From Ovis canadensis (Eukaryota; Chordata; Mammalia; Artiodactyla; Bovidae), in NCBI RefSeq assembly GCF_042477335.2, contig NC_091250.1, forward strand, positions 61,139,384 through 61,203,383: a stretch of DNA of 64,000 nt, in the 5' to 3' direction. The notes under the pieces are model-generated. The model had not been told where the DNA came from. It saw only the letters and a list, made by a program, of their open reading frames with translations, and ran no database searches. The stretch's first letter is position 1; each line of letters starts with the position of its first letter. This document shows, one piece after another, positions 13,601 through 23,939 of this stretch. The position numbers and the translations under genes were made by a program.

Positions 13601-16600
13601 GCTTATTTTAGTAGGATTTTGTATTGTTCAGCCAGTCCCCATTGTATCAGTGGTTCGTGACTCATTGCAGAAGGGCAGAATTTGTTGCTACGTATGAGAA
13701 AGAAGTTAGCTGATTTACGTGGGATTCCAACCTCTTAACCTTGGCCTCTTTAGCCAAACTATAATTAGCTAGGCAAAGCGATCACAATATTTGAAGTAAA
13801 CACTATTCATACTTCCTCATCATAAAGGTTAATCTAATGAAAAATTCTATTAAATGAACCTCTTCTAAAACCTAATATTTTATTTTACAGCCTGGATCCA
13901 CTGTAGCATTTGCAATCACTGTGCTCTTCCAGATCATTCTTGCGAGGGCCCTAAAGACGGCTGCTTTATTTGTGGTGAATTAGATCATAAACGGAGTACT
14001 TGTCCTAACATCTCTACATCTAAGAAAGTTAACAAGTTAGTTGAATTCCTTTATTTACTAGAAAAAATTTTTCTTGTGTACAGAACAATCCACAAAAGTG
14101 TGCAATAATTGGAGGATCCATAAGTGCGAAATTAATTGTTGCTTTCACTGTTAGACATTGTTTGCATAGATGGGGAGGAAGGTTATCAAGGTGAGTTTCA
14201 GAGAGCTTAAGATTTTACAGGCAAGACCAGTAAATAACCAAAATATAAGGTAGAAAATGACTAACTTTCCTATATGTGTATGTGATATAGTTGTTATAAT
14301 TCAGAGCAACATTATACCAATGACAGTAGTTGATTTAGAAATATTATTGGTATTTCAAATGAGCTAACTTATGATTACATTTTTTTCTTTTTAAACTAAA
14401 GGGATGACAGGTATTGATTGAGTCCTCTTGTTTTGCTGATGTGGAAACCAGATAGCTAAGTTTAATGTTACATTAAAATTGAGACCAGGATAAAAATTTT
14501 GAGTAACCATATAACTTGTGATGAAAAAAACATCTTTTCGTATTATAAGTGTTAGGTTGGTACTTGTTTATTTTATATTCATTTTAGACTATAGAAATGA
14601 TATTAGACAAAAAAAAACAAATTCGAGCAATTTTTTTATTCGAGGTCGAAATGGGTTGTAAAGCAGCAGAGACGACTCACAACATCAACAATGCGTTTGA
14701 CCCAGGAACTGCTACATACATACAGTGCAGTGGTGGTTCAAGAAGTTTTGTAAAGGAGACAAGAACCTTGAAGATGAGGAGTGTAATACAGCTGGTCATA
14801 GGAAGTTGACAACGACCAATTGAGAGCCATCATTGAAGCTGATCCCCTTAACAGAGAAGTTGCTGAAGAACTCCACATTGACCATTCTATGGTCATTTGG
14901 CATTTCAAACAAATTGGAAAGGTGAAAAGGCTCGATCAATGGTTGCCTGATGAGCTGACCAAAAATAAAAAAGTACTTGTTTTGAAGTGTCATCTTCTCT
15001 TACTCTCGGAGAAGGCACTGGCGACCCATTCCAGTACTCTTGCCTGGAAAATGCCGTGGACGGAGGAGCCTGGTGGGCTGTAGTCCATGGGGTCTCTGAG
15101 TCGGACATGACTGAGTGACTTCACTTTCACTTCTTATTTTCATGCATTGGAGAAGGAAATGGCAACCCACTCCAGTGTTCTTGCCTGGAGAGTCCCAGGG
15201 GCGGGGCAGCCTGGTGGGCTGCCATCTGTGGGGTTGCACAGAGTCAGACACGACTGACACAGCTTAGCAGCTGCAGTTTCTCTTATTCTGTGCAACATTT
15301 CTTGATTGGATTGTAATGCGTGATGGAAAGTGGATTTTATATGACAACTGTCAATGACCAGCTCAGTGGTTGGACCAAGAACAGACTCCAGTGCACTTCC
15401 CAAGGCCAAACTAATACCATGAAAGGTCATGGTCACTGTTTGGTGGTCTGCTGCCTGTCTGATCCACTACAGCTCTCTGAAGCCTGCTGAAACCATTACA
15501 TCTGAGAAATATGCTCAGCAAATCGATGAGATGCACCAAAAATTGCAACACCTGCAGTCAGTATTAGTCAATGGAATGGGCCCAATTCTCCACAACATCA
15601 CCTGACCCCATGTCACACAGCTGCTTCAAAAGTTGAATGAATTGGACTACAGAGTTTTGCCTCTTCCGCCATATTCACCTGACCTCTCACTAACCAACTA
15701 CCACATCTTCAAGCATCTCAACAGCTTTTTGCAGGGAAAATGCTTCCACAACCAGCAGGCGGCAGAAAATGCTTTCCAAGAGTTCGTCAAGTCCTGAAGC
15801 ACAGATTTTTATGCTACAGGGATAAATGAACTTATTTTCTCACTGGCAAATATGTGTTGATTGTAATGGTTCCTGTTTTGATTAATAAAGACGTGTTTGA
15901 GTCTAGCTATAATGATTTAAAATTCATGGTCCAAAACAATTACTTTTGTACCAACCTGAATACCTGATGCTTTACTAACTACTTATGATTGTATTCTTTT
16001 CCATCTGTTTTTATTTTTTTGGTCAGTAGAATTTTTTTTTTTTCATTAAAGCCCAGCCATTTGAATTCTGCCTACTATTTAAACTACCTTTTCCATTGAA
16101 AAGTGAAAACGAGAGTGTCAGTCACTTAGTCATGTCTGACTCTTCGTGACCCCATGGACTGTAGCCTGCCAGGCTCCTCTGTCCATAGAATTCTCCAGGC
16201 ACGAATACTGGAGTGGGTGGCCATATCCTGATCCCAACCCAGGGGTCAAACCTGAGTCACTTGCATCGCAAGCAGATTCTTTACCTTCGGAGCCACCAGA
16301 GAAGCCCATATTGAGTCTACTTTAAATAATTTATTCCCACTAGGTAATCAAGGGTAGAAGTGGTACTATAAAAATTAATTAAAGAGGTATATTGAATCTT
16401 AGAAAATACTTTTCCTTATAATCCTTTAAGAATAGAATACAGTCTCATAAAGTAGGGGTGATCTAGGGGTGTTTTACTATTTACAGTATAATTCTAGTTG
16501 CAAACAGGAGTTAGTATCATGCTCAGCCTTTGATTCTGTGATTTTATGACACATGGAAACTGAATTTGCCTTTTGGTAATACATTGTAGGCTCTTCCTTG

Positions 16601-19343
16601 GTTCTTAAATCGCTCTGACTAGTCTATTTGTTAGTAATATATTGTTTTCATTGAGGAAAATCATGTAGTGTCTTTCAGTACTAGATTTTATCAATTTTAA
16701 CTTAAGACCAAATCTTTTAGGACGTGGTATACCTGATAATTCTTGAATAGTGTCACCTTCTTCTCTTAGAGAAGACACCTAAACTGTTAATGGTTATTTT
16801 CAGGTATTGCTTTCAAAAAGTTTCTACAATGAGTTGACAAGGCATGAACTTTTTATAATAGTAAAAAATAATTTTTATGCTTTTTTTTAGCCTATATGGC
16901 ATCAAAGGTGTTTTCATCTTGTATGTTTTATAGTTGTCTTACTTTGCTGGTGGCTCAGAGGTTAAAGTGTCTGCCTCCAATGCGGGAGACCCGGGTTTGA
17001 TCCCTGGGTTGGGAAGATCCCCTGGAGAAGGAAATGGTGACCCACTCCAGTATTCTTGCCTGGAGAATCCCATGGACGGAGAAGCCTGGCTGGCTACAGC
17101 CCACGGGGTCGCAAAGAGTCAGACACGACTGAGCGACTTCACTTCACTTCACTTCTATGTTACTTTAGTTTTCCTTAGTATTAATTGTCCTTTGGTTATG
17201 AACTAGAATGATGCTGGCTCCCTCTTGTGGTTAGAGCTTGTTTTATCAGTTACATAAATACTTGGAATTTAGAGGACAAATATCAATACCAGGTGAATTT
17301 AATTTTAAGGCAAAATAAAACAGCCAATTGATTTATACTCAGTTTATCACTGTTTAAAGACTCTACCTCTGGAACATTTTGTTCATTCATATTACAAATG
17401 AATATTTTCTTTCTGTTTTTGTTTACCATATCTTCTAGTGAAATCTAATGGCTCAGAGGTTAAAGCTTCTGCCTGCAATGTGGGAGATCTGGGTTCAATC
17501 CCTGGGTCGGGAAGATCCACTGGAGAAGGAAATGGCAACCCACTCCAGTATTCTTGCCTGGAGAATCCCATGGGTGGAAGAGCCTGGTGGGCTATAGTCC
17601 ACTGCGTCACAAAGAGTCAGACATGACTGAACGACTTAACTAACCTAACTAGTGAAATCTGGTTCATGTTTAGTTCTTATCAGTGGAAGAAAATTTGTTT
17701 GAATTTTATATACAGGCATGCATAATAACATCATTGATTTTGCCATCAAGAGATTATATGTCATTACATTTGCTAAATCATCACTTACCAGGACATTTTC
17801 CTACTTTAAAATAAATGGCTAGAGAAAAAAGAGACTTACATAACATGCACAAAACAGAACGAAGATGACTGTTTTGTTTTATTTTGAACTTAAAAGATAC
17901 CCTAGTGCAAAATCTAAACATGGAAAGATATTAAATTACCAAGCAAAATTCTGAATAGTAGTCATGTGGAGCTACTAACAATAGCTAATATTTATTTAGG
18001 AGTTACTATATGCTGAGCATTTTATATACCTGAATAACTTATAGTAGTGTATGTAGTATCAAGGTAAAATTAAGAGCATGGTTTCCTGAATCAAGCTGGT
18101 TCTGCCACTTCCTCATAGATGGTTTCTTAGCCTCAGTTTCTTTCCCTAAAAAAGAAAAGTGGGAGAAGGAAAGGGAAGGGTGACGCCTGCCTTGTCTCAG
18201 TCTCCCAGCTCCTTGAAGTCAGTTGTGCCCGTTCATGTTCGTATTCCCAACACTTAATATGTATACTGAAGGAACCAAAGGAGAGGCTGGGTTTGTCCAC
18301 TAGGAGATTATATATTGTATATGAAGCTGCTTTCCCAGATTTTGGTCCTGGGAAGATCAAGAAGAAGCTTTCCCCTAGGACTTGTGGTGGTTTATAAGAA
18401 GGAGTCCAGCAGTTGATATTGCTGGGCAGCCTTGGAAGTTTCCAGGTTTGCCAGTGCTGGCAGCCCCAGACCACCCCTTTGTTCATGATATAATAAATGG
18501 CTTGATTCTGCTAGCTTGGAGAAAGTGAATGAACAGACCAGTAATCTTTCTCAGCTATGGATTGCCTGTAACTTAGTTCAGAGAGCACCTGAAACAAAGG
18601 ATCTGTTTTTGTTTTCTGGTATGATTTAATGTTTTTTAGAGATTACTTTCAACTTATTCATTTTGAAGCTAGTCTTCAAGAGCCCACTAAATGTGGACAT
18701 CCTATATGGCACTTGTCAGGATTTTAGGATACTGAGGAAAGGAAAATTAAGACTATAAGATGAGCTTCTGTAAGCCTTTTCAGAGCTGCAGCATTTTTCT
18801 ACCATTGCTAACTGTCGATGTATCGGTCTTTTTCTGAAATATGTAATTCAGGGATTTGGAGATAGAAGTGCTGAGTTGAGCAGTACAGATGTACAAGGGG
18901 AAAAAAAAAAAAAACCCTCCCAACTCATTGGCTTGACTCTTTACCTCTGTGGTGTATTTGTCCTGAATAGATTGTTCTAAATCTGTAGTAACCATCTTTC
19001 AAAGAAATTTCTTCTCTAAAACATTTTGCTTGGTCAGGACTCTATCTCCTTGTTACTGTGGTTAGGATTCTGAGGATTTATGCTTATAATACAGTAAAAT
19101 CTTTCCCTTCTGTTTTCTTATTTGGTTAGCTAGTTAATTAAACTTCAACATAATTACATAATTCACTGTGTTCATTCTCCAAAATAATTTAGCACCTTGT
19201 TTTTCAGAGCTGTCAGAAAGCAGAAGCAAAGAAAAAGCAATAAGATGAAAATGGAGACCACTAAAGGACAATCCATGAATCATACATCTGTTACAAGGAA
19301 GAAGAAAAGGAGAGAAAGAACCCATCAATATCTTTGCTCTTAA
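1536..19343 (+). CDS. ZCCHC4: ZCCHC4, C-terminal six coding exons (gene is 5'-partial in the window)
   Basis: Joined exons 1536-1636, 10143-10264, 10521-10596, 13352-13403, 13891-14035, 19208-19343 (632 nt) give one open frame of 209 full codons plus the end of a split codon, then TAA. All introns are GT-AG and every phase matches. The protein reads through [25 protein letters not shown], a run of Cys/His pairs ([32 protein letters not shown]) and a CX2CX4HX4C knuckle ([14 protein letters not shown]), ending in a very basic tail ([14 protein letters not shown]). This is recognisably ZCCHC4; human ZCCHC4 is 513 residues, so about 300 residues and the DPPF catalytic motif lie upstream. Known role: N6-methylation of one adenosine of 28S rRNA in the nucleolus; the zinc cluster and basic tail contribute RNA binding. 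No frame damage is seen. Confidence 0.96.
2455..2575 (-). mobile_element. L1 3' end fragment, antisense
   Basis: Matches the usual antisense look of ruminant L1 3' ends: ctgaagcatagtttatttac, gtttcaggtgtacagc-type text and gctattacaaggta. Strongly diverged and truncated. Confidence 0.6.
2727..2938. mobile_element. Short Tigger-like (TA-target) DNA transposon with inverted ends
   Basis: Left end gagttgacccttgaataac and right end gttgttcaggggtcaactg are inverted repeats, flanked on both sides by a TA dinucleotide as expected for Tc1/mariner-type insertion. The 212-bp length and lack of coding mean a non-autonomous element. Assignment to the Tigger group is from general resemblance. Confidence 0.75.
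3591..4513 (-). mobile_element. BovB (RTE) LINE, 5'-truncated, antisense
   Basis: Begins on the + strand with the BovB 3' tail of repeated GTTCA units (3593-3615) and runs into reverse-transcriptase coding on the minus strand. The frame at 4110-4556 reads [19 protein letters not shown], so the RT catalytic YADD box is intact. The frame at 3622-4236 gives the C-terminal part ([30 protein letters not shown]). The two frames overlap through a frameshift, and the 5' half of the element is absent. It is inserted beside an L2-like 3' end and a MIR. Confidence 0.95.
4540..4740 (-). repeat. MIR SINE, antisense
   Basis: Typical antisense MIR wording: tctgaaacttaccttgttac, aagaattatttgagataata, cttagcctggtccctgaccc. 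It abuts the truncated end of the BovB. Confidence 0.6.
4876..4998 (-). mobile_element. Diverged BovB 3'-end / Bov-A fragment
   Basis: ttttcagtcactaggtcata ... gcatgccaggcttccctgtc ... caagtttgctcaaactt matches the BovB 3' end but with many more substitutions than the other copies, suggesting an older insertion. Confidence 0.75.
5912..6048 (+). repeat. Copy A of a 137-bp duplicated segment (MIR-containing)
   Basis: Aligns base for base without gaps to 6567-6703 with about a dozen mismatches. The first part resembles a MIR; the rest, including gatggcagataagttttac, is not MIR, so the pair is a local duplication and not two MIR insertions. Confidence 0.8.
6567..6703 (+). repeat. Copy B of the 137-bp duplicated segment
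   Basis: Partner of 5912-6048, offset 655 bp, same orientation. A TA-rich microsatellite-like run (6480-6530) lies just upstream and another A+T-rich stretch just downstream. Confidence 0.8.
8593..8838 (-). mobile_element. BovB LINE 3' end, 5'-truncated, antisense
   Basis: gttcagtcgctcagtcgtgt through tcaggtggccaaagttttgg is the reverse complement of the last ~245 bp of BovB. The minus frame encodes the end of the ORF ([18 protein letters not shown]). Homology stops at about 8838, where a 25-bp copy of upstream DNA begins. Confidence 0.92.
9034..9205. mobile_element. MER5A-like hAT-Charlie non-autonomous transposon
   Basis: Begins gcagtgtttctcaaacttta and ends caccacagtttgagagttaa; interior includes ggcttgttaaaaatacagat and caggtgatgctgatattgct. 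These are the diagnostic stretches of MER5-type elements, with terminal inverted repeats. Confidence 0.85.
9520..9665 (+). repeat. MIR-like SINE fragment
   Basis: attcagtgttttacatacac, ctcattcaactttcacagca, taaggtaggtgttagtaacc and a trailing 'aagtgagcggcagagcc' follow the MIR consensus order. Confidence 0.6.
10143..10264 (+). CDS. ZCCHC4: ZCCHC4 coding exon
   Basis: Starts in phase 0 after a long T tract and ACATGCTAG, and ends TAC AG|GTAAGA. Encodes [17 protein letters not shown] through LPIEEGY and two bases of an Arg codon. Only 256 nt of intron separates it from the next exon. Confidence 0.95.
10521..10596 (+). CDS. ZCCHC4: ZCCHC4 coding exon, first Cys/His pairs
   Basis: Acceptor CTCCTTAG, donor AAG|GTATAG. 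Encodes [15 protein letters not shown] then [11 protein letters not shown]: three CXXC-type pairs starting the zinc-binding region. The following intron carries a sense-strand BovB insertion 120 nt downstream. Confidence 0.95.
10700..11985 (+). mobile_element. BovB LINE, internal-to-3' portion, sense strand, decayed
   Basis: Sense BovB inside a ZCCHC4 intron. Reverse-transcriptase pieces are visible in several frames: [38 protein letters not shown] (fingers/palm motif A), [17 protein letters not shown], then C-terminal [12 protein letters not shown] and [17 protein letters not shown]. The YADD box has become YAHD (tatgcacatgat, near 11236). Frameshifts and the missing endonuclease half make it dead. 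It has more substitutions than the antisense copies, so probably an older insertion. Confidence 0.93.
12235..12385 (+). repeat. MIR SINE fragment
   Basis: gccaggccctgtcttaagtg, gctgagtcatttactcctca and the caggtgaggagggactgcag stretch follow MIR. Confidence 0.65.
13352..13403 (+). CDS. ZCCHC4: ZCCHC4 coding exon, short zinc-region exon
   Basis: 52-nt exon, acceptor TTTTTGTAG, donor CCTT|GTAAGT. Encodes [17 protein letters not shown] and the first base of a Ser codon. It supplies another CXXC pair to the zinc cluster. Confidence 0.94.
13891..14035 (+). CDS. ZCCHC4: ZCCHC4 coding exon with CCHC knuckle
   Basis: Acceptor TATTTTACAG; donor AACAA|GTTAGT, a usable non-consensus donor (A rather than G at the exon end) fixed by phase with the next exon. 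Encodes [18 protein letters not shown] and [14 protein letters not shown], a canonical CX2CX4HX4C zinc knuckle, then a Lys/Asn-rich linker. Confidence 0.95.
14552..15960 (+). mobile_element. Hsmar1-like mariner DNA transposon with decayed transposase
   Basis: Left end ttaggttggtac and right end gtaccaacctgaa are inverted. Transposase text is recognisable: [92 protein letters not shown]. The first catalytic Asp context ([11 protein letters not shown]) and the third (PPYSPDLS) are still visible. The second (HDN in active relatives) reads HNI, so the Asp is lost. Frameshifts, stops and a nested SINE (15007-15277) confirm it is inactive. It lies in the last ZCCHC4 intron. Confidence 0.93.
15007..15277 (+). 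mobile_element. Bov-A2 SINE (dimer) nested in the mariner
   Basis: Two head-to-tail Bov-A units (ggcgacccattccagtactc and tggcaacccactccagtgtt) joined by a cttcactttcacttcttatt-type linker, ending in agcttagcagctgcag. Flanked by a 12-bp target-site duplication (14995-15006 and 15278-15289, one mismatch), which cleanly interrupts the transposase. Confidence 0.93.
16098..16308 (-). mobile_element. Bov-tA SINE, antisense
   Basis: Antisense Bov-A unit (cttagtcatgtctgactctt, aatactggagtgggtgg) followed by the tRNA-derived head (tcacttgcatcgcaagcaga, ggagccaccagagaagccc). Confidence 0.93.
16938..17155 (+). mobile_element. Bov-tA SINE, sense
   Basis: tRNA-like head (ggtggctcagaggttaaagt, gggtttgatccctgggttgg, a good B box) then Bov-A body ending gactgagcgacttcacttca. 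Confidence 0.94.
17447..17648 (+). mobile_element. Bov-tA SINE, sense, with perfect 12-bp target-site duplication
   Basis: Starts aatggctcagaggttaaagc and ends cgacttaactaac. The flanks ctagtgaaatct at 17435-17446 and 17649-17660 are identical, so insertion boundaries are exact. Same orientation as the copy 500 bp upstream. Confidence 0.95.
19208..19343 (+). CDS. ZCCHC4: ZCCHC4 last coding exon and stop
   Basis: Acceptor TTGTTTTTCAG; the first A completes the split Lys codon, then [19 protein letters not shown] to [14 protein letters not shown] and TAA. The basic, lysine-rich tail fits a nucleolar or RNA-binding extension. Confidence 0.95.
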
Positions 19344-19760
19344 ATGTCCAGTGACTTGAGAATAAGAAAGATTTATAGTCCAACCTTTGATGCCATTTTC
19401 TGAAAGTGCCATGTTGGACTTAAATTCTTTTGCTTTCAAAGGTATGCACCTTTCTAAGCTTGAAAATAGGGAGGTGGTATTTTGCTGGTTTATAGACACC
19501 CCCGCTTTACACGCCAACCCCACCCCCACACACACACACACACACTGCAGCCCCTCTGGAGACCTTCGCTGGCTTACTAGCTTTTGGTGCCTTTTTTCTC
19601 TCTTTACATCTCTTCCAGTCATATTATTTTAGCCTCTTTTATCTGAAAAATGGGCACAGAGCATTCTTTTGCAGAAACAAAATAAGAATGAAAACCTGAG
19701 GTTTTGTTTACATTGAACATGGGAATATGTTGTTAGATACATTAAATATTAAAATATTGT
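19344..19760 (+). other. ZCCHC4: ZCCHC4 3' untranslated region (extent uncertain)
   Basis: Sequence after the stop has no splice-like structure. It includes a short CA repeat (19526-19545) and two variant poly(A) signals, ATTAAA at 19741-19746 and 19749-19754. No AATAAA is present near the stop, so the true 3' end is inferred, not shown. Confidence 0.35.
19526..19545. repeat. (CA)n microsatellite
   Basis: Ten CA units directly after a C-rich run, in the presumed ZCCHC4 3' UTR. Potentially length-polymorphic. Confidence 0.9.
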
Positions 19761-20039
19761 ACAATGGCTTAAATCTCACTTGTAAAGAGAAATACAATGT
19801 ACAGTTGTTTTTTTTAAGACAGAATCTGAAGATGGAAAGAATTTTGACAAAGGCAGTCTAAAACAATTATGATTATGGTTATATTAATATTAAATATTTA
19901 TTTTTCAACTACTCTTTGCAGTTTTCCTTTGATGGTATAGAATCACCTAAATGTTTGTTGAATTATGACTTGCTCTGTCATCTTATTGTCTTTTAACTTA
20001 TGCAGGATGTTTCTTTATAAAAGTTGTAGCAGAGGCAGT

Positions 20040-20215
20040 CTATTTTGGTGATTCACACTCCTCTTTCCTATTCTAACACTTCCTGGTTGTATGTATTTGG
20101 CCAAGTCATTCACTCTCTAGAAGCCACTGTTTCTTATCATAACGGGGACAACACATCTCAGGTTTGTTTGTGGTTAAATTAAATGAGGCACCTGCACCTG
20201 GCTCTCAGTTCGCTT
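20040..20215 (-). repeat. MIR-like SINE, antisense
   Basis: cacttcctggttgtatgtat, ttggccaagtcattcactct, ggcacctgcacctggctctc follow antisense MIR order. Confidence 0.55.
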
Positions 20216-21364
20216 GTTAGCCTGGAGAAATGTTAACAGGTGAAGATGGTAATTATCTGGTGGTCCAGGGCAGCAATGCTAAAGGGAGGAGTTTGAACAG
20301 AGAACTCCTCTCCTCATTTCTCTGCTAGGTATCTGACATTATCTTCTTCAGGCTTAGTAGTTTTGAATGGCTTGCATCTGCATAATGACTGTCTTCTCTT
20401 CCCCACATAATTATTTTAGAGCATGTTTGGAGGCATTTCTGCTTGGGCTTAGCTGGAGCCCTCTTCTAAAAGTAGAAGAACTGTACTTCATCTCTTATTT
20501 AAATTCCACCTGGTATTTTAAGTTTGGATGGTTTGGTACCTCCTGTGGAATCCTCACACATGGCCCTGACAGTGTGGTCCTGATAGATCAGGTGACATCG
20601 AAAGATGAGCCAAGCTCCTGGACTTAACAAGCATCAAATAATTCTTCTCTTGCCCCATTTTTGTGGGTTGCTGTAGTGATAGGAGGGGCAGGTTTTGAGG
20701 TGATTGGATGAGATATGAACCTTGTAGAGTCATTGTAAGAGTCTCTCTGATTCAGGCATAGGTGTGGACATTGCCTGACTTTCATGGTGTCCGTGATACT
20801 GTGGTTAAAACCTATTGAAATCTGCCCAGAAACTCAGACACCTGAGGGACCGTGAGTGCTAAAAGAATTGAGTCCTGATGGTCAATGGTTATCATCACCA
20901 TGTTTTCTTAGTTTTAAGATACCATCAGTTGTAAAGTGTGCTATTGATGGAATCATCTTTTCAGGGGGAAAACACCCTTATCTTATTAATTGTATATATT
21001 AAGTTTTAGATGTGTCTTATTTCAGAAATACTGAAATGTGAAAAAAAGCCCATATTAGTATTGAGCAAATAGGGTATTACTTATAATCAGGAATTCTGTA
21101 CTTGAAAACTTCGTTACCTTCTCAGAGAGTTAAAAATAGGAAGTTTGATGGTTCTGTTCTTGTGTTCAGTTAATGGTAATTTTAAGGACTTAATCTCTTT
21201 CTTTTCTCAGAGGATAAACTAATAGAATGTGAAAATGTCTCTGGGAGGTTGGGAGATGAGGTCATTTGTTCTAATTAGGAATCTGCATAACTGAACATTA
21301 AGATACTTATTTAAAACAGCAGTAAGAGAAAATCCCTGAATTTGACAGACAAACCTTTTTAAGC

Positions 21365-21440
21365 TTTTTTTTTTTTTTTTAATAAAATAAAAACCCCATG
21401 CACCAGCCCCAAGCATCCTGCATCCTGCATTGAACATAAG
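21365..21440 (-). repeat. L1-type 3' tail fragment, antisense
   Basis: A T tract followed by aataaaataaaaaccccatg and caccagccccaagcatcctg resembles the antisense of ruminant L1 3' UTR text. The family call is tentative. Confidence 0.4.
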
Positions 21441-21563
21441 GAAATTTTTTTTTGGCCATGCCTTGTGGCATGTGGAATCTTAGTTCTCCCACCAGGGATT
21501 GAACCTGTGCTCCCTGCAGCGAAAATGTGGAGTCTTAACCACTGGACCACTAGGGAAGTTCCC
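21441..21563 (-). mobile_element. CHR-type tRNA-derived SINE, antisense
   Basis: ttggccatgccttgtggcat, tcttagttctcccaccaggg, ttaaccactggaccactagg and gaagttccc are the antisense of the cetartiodactyl CHR SINE with tRNA-Glu-derived head. Older than the Bov-tA copies by divergence. Confidence 0.9.
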
Positions 21564-22132
21564 GAAAAGGACATTTTTCTTAAATAATTGCAGCTAAATC
21601 TCATTCTATTTCTTGCTTATATTACGTAATGTAATGAAATATGACGTTACTTTGTCGTATTTTTGTACTTTGTTGCATTTTGTCACTTTGTAGGCCCTGA
21701 ATGAGATTAGATTTTTTTCCCCTACATTTAGTGTGATATTTGGACTAATTTATTTCTCTGGTATGCCTCTATCTTTTCATCCCATTCTCTTTTTTCTGTT
21801 TGGAATATTTCCCTCCATACAGCCATCTTTTAAAGTCTTACAGAGCCTTTAGGCCCTGGTCCCAATCCCACTCTGTCCTGGTAAGTTGCACATTTGAGAC
21901 TGATCCCAGCTACGACCTTCCTCTCCAAGCTGCTTGCTATTCTGCACCACGCTTGAGTCACTTTTTATGTAGTATTCCGTGACTGTATTGACAGCTTCTG
22001 TTTCCCCAAAAGGTTTCAGTTTCTTAATGTCAGTGCCCGCTTCTTACAGTCTCATGTCTGCTAAGTGCTGTAGGTATCTATAGAAACTTGAAAGTATGGA
22101 ATTTTCTACAGGTTTTCAGGTGGTAGGTATAT

Positions 22133-22500
22133 TCATTTGCTAGGGCTGCTATAACAAATGTATTGGATGGCTTAAACAGTAATTAACTTTCTCACGGTTC
22201 TAGAGCCTGGAAGTTCAAGACAAAGGTGTTCACAGGCTTGGTTCTTGAGGCCTCTCTCCTTGGCTTGCAGGCGGTTGCCTTCTCTCTCTGTCCTCACATG
22301 ATCTGTCTGCGGTGTCTCTTTGATCCACATTTCCTCCTGTAAGGATGGTCGGATTGCATTAGTGCCCACCTTAATGGCTTCATTTTACCTTTATCTCCTT
22401 TTTAAAGATGGTGTCTCTAGATCCAGCCCCTGTCTGAAGTACTGGGAGTTAGGTCTTCAGCATATAGATTTGGAGAGACACAGTTCAGTCCCTAACATTA
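22133..22500 (+). repeat. Ancient LTR-like interspersed repeat (family uncertain)
   Basis: ttgctagggctgctataaca, ttctcacggttctagagcct, cctctctccttggcttgcag and acacagttcagtccctaaca follow a familiar eutherian repeat of MaLR/LTR appearance. There is no coding capacity. The class is inferred from memory of the pattern, not tested. Confidence 0.45.
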
Positions 22501-22569
22501 GGCTTGCCTAAGATATGGAGACAAATTGCTCTTTTTCTTACAAGGATTGAAAAAAACAAAGAAAAAACC

Positions 22570-22770
22570 TGGAGGCTGAAATGGTGAAGAGTCTGCTTGT
22601 GATGCAGGAGACCTGGGTCTGATCCCTGGGTCAGGAAGATCCCCTGGAGAGAGGGGATGGCAACCCACTCTAGTATTCTTGCTTGGAGAATTCCATGGAT
22701 GCAGGAGCCTGGCGGGCTGCAGTCCACAGGGTCACAAAGAGTTGGACATGACTTAGCAACTAACACACAA
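22570..22770 (+). mobile_element. Bov-tA SINE, sense
   Basis: gaaatggtgaagagtctgct, tctgatccctgggtcaggaa, then Bov-A body to gttggacatgacttagcaac. Moderately diverged. Confidence 0.92.
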
Positions 22771-23939
22771 CACTTTATTACTAAAAAATGCTAACCATCA
22801 TCTTATAACAAAGGGATGCCATAAATCTTCAATTGTAAAGAGACAATATCTGTGAAGTACAACAAAACATGGTGTGCCTTTGACTTAAAATCACAGCCTA
22901 CAAAAGGTTGTGGTCTGATGCCACCTCCTTCACGATGTCCTCGTTGCTGTCTCCAGTGAAACAGTCATCTTTTGCCAGTGAAATAAAAACAGGTGTGTGT
23001 TTGTGTGTCTTCGACTTGTTTTCAGGCACTTAAATCATGCCCTGCATTAGAACGACTAGCTTAGAAGCTGCTTGGGGCCGGGACTTCATGGTGTGCCTTC
23101 CCTGGCTCCCAGAGCTGTGTCTTGCACATGGTGATATCAGAGGCAGCCAGCAGCAGGACCCATGGCCGCCTTCCTTCTTCCACAAGCCTGGGAAGCTAAC
23201 ATGGTTAACTGGAAGTTGGCACCCAAGCTAACACTGTTCTTCACTCACCCAGTAGAAGCTCCTCATAAATCAGAGTTGGGTCAGGTGAATGGAAATGGTC
23301 ATTCATGCCTCTAGACCCAACTGTGCTGCCTAATAGTAAGATGCTAATACTCTTAGAGCTGCCAAGAAAGAAAAGCTTTAAAAAAATGCAAAGGAAAAAT
23401 CTAATTTGACTTATTTGATGTGGTTTTAATTGGAAATTAGGACATGGGTTAAATTACTTGAGGGTCAGCTAGAAGGTCATTGATAAAGTGACGATAAGAT
23501 CTCTAAATTTGATTTCAAGAGACTTAGTATAAATGTTAACTGTGTAAGATTGAGGGGGAGGGAAAGCATCAAAACTGAGTGAGCAGATCTCAGAGATTCA
23601 AGGGGTAAATTTTATCCTTTTAGCTGGACAGTCACAAGATTCTCAAACTATTGCACGGCTTAGTACCCCTGCAGACTGTAACTATGACATCCATTCGTCT
23701 TTAAGAAACTAACCCTAATTAGATGGGCCAATTTCTTCACTTGCAAATGTGGAGGTGAGGAGTGGGAGAAAACTAGAGATAGTCAGTCTAAACATTCTAC
23801 ATATTTAAAGAAGACAAAAGGAAATAAAAATTGCTGCCTGTTAACTTTACACTTAATACATGAGCCACCTGAGTCAAAGAAAATGAAAAGTAACTGATTC
23901 TACTACCCAGAGATAACCACTATCACAACTTATGTGTAT

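Larger units (their letters stand above)
14036..19207 (+). other. Last ZCCHC4 intron, 5.2 kb
   Basis: Holds the mariner and four Bov-type SINE insertions. A MIR-like stretch is at about 18060-18150 (gttctgccacttcctcatag, tagcctcagtttctttccct). 18160-19207 has short antisense open frames but nothing recognisable. Confidence 0.6.

Noticed and set aside
14597..15083. Mariner transposase as a functional or domesticated gene
   Set aside because: Frameshifts, stops, loss of the second catalytic Asp and a SINE inside the coding region show that it is dead; no fusion to a host exon is seen.
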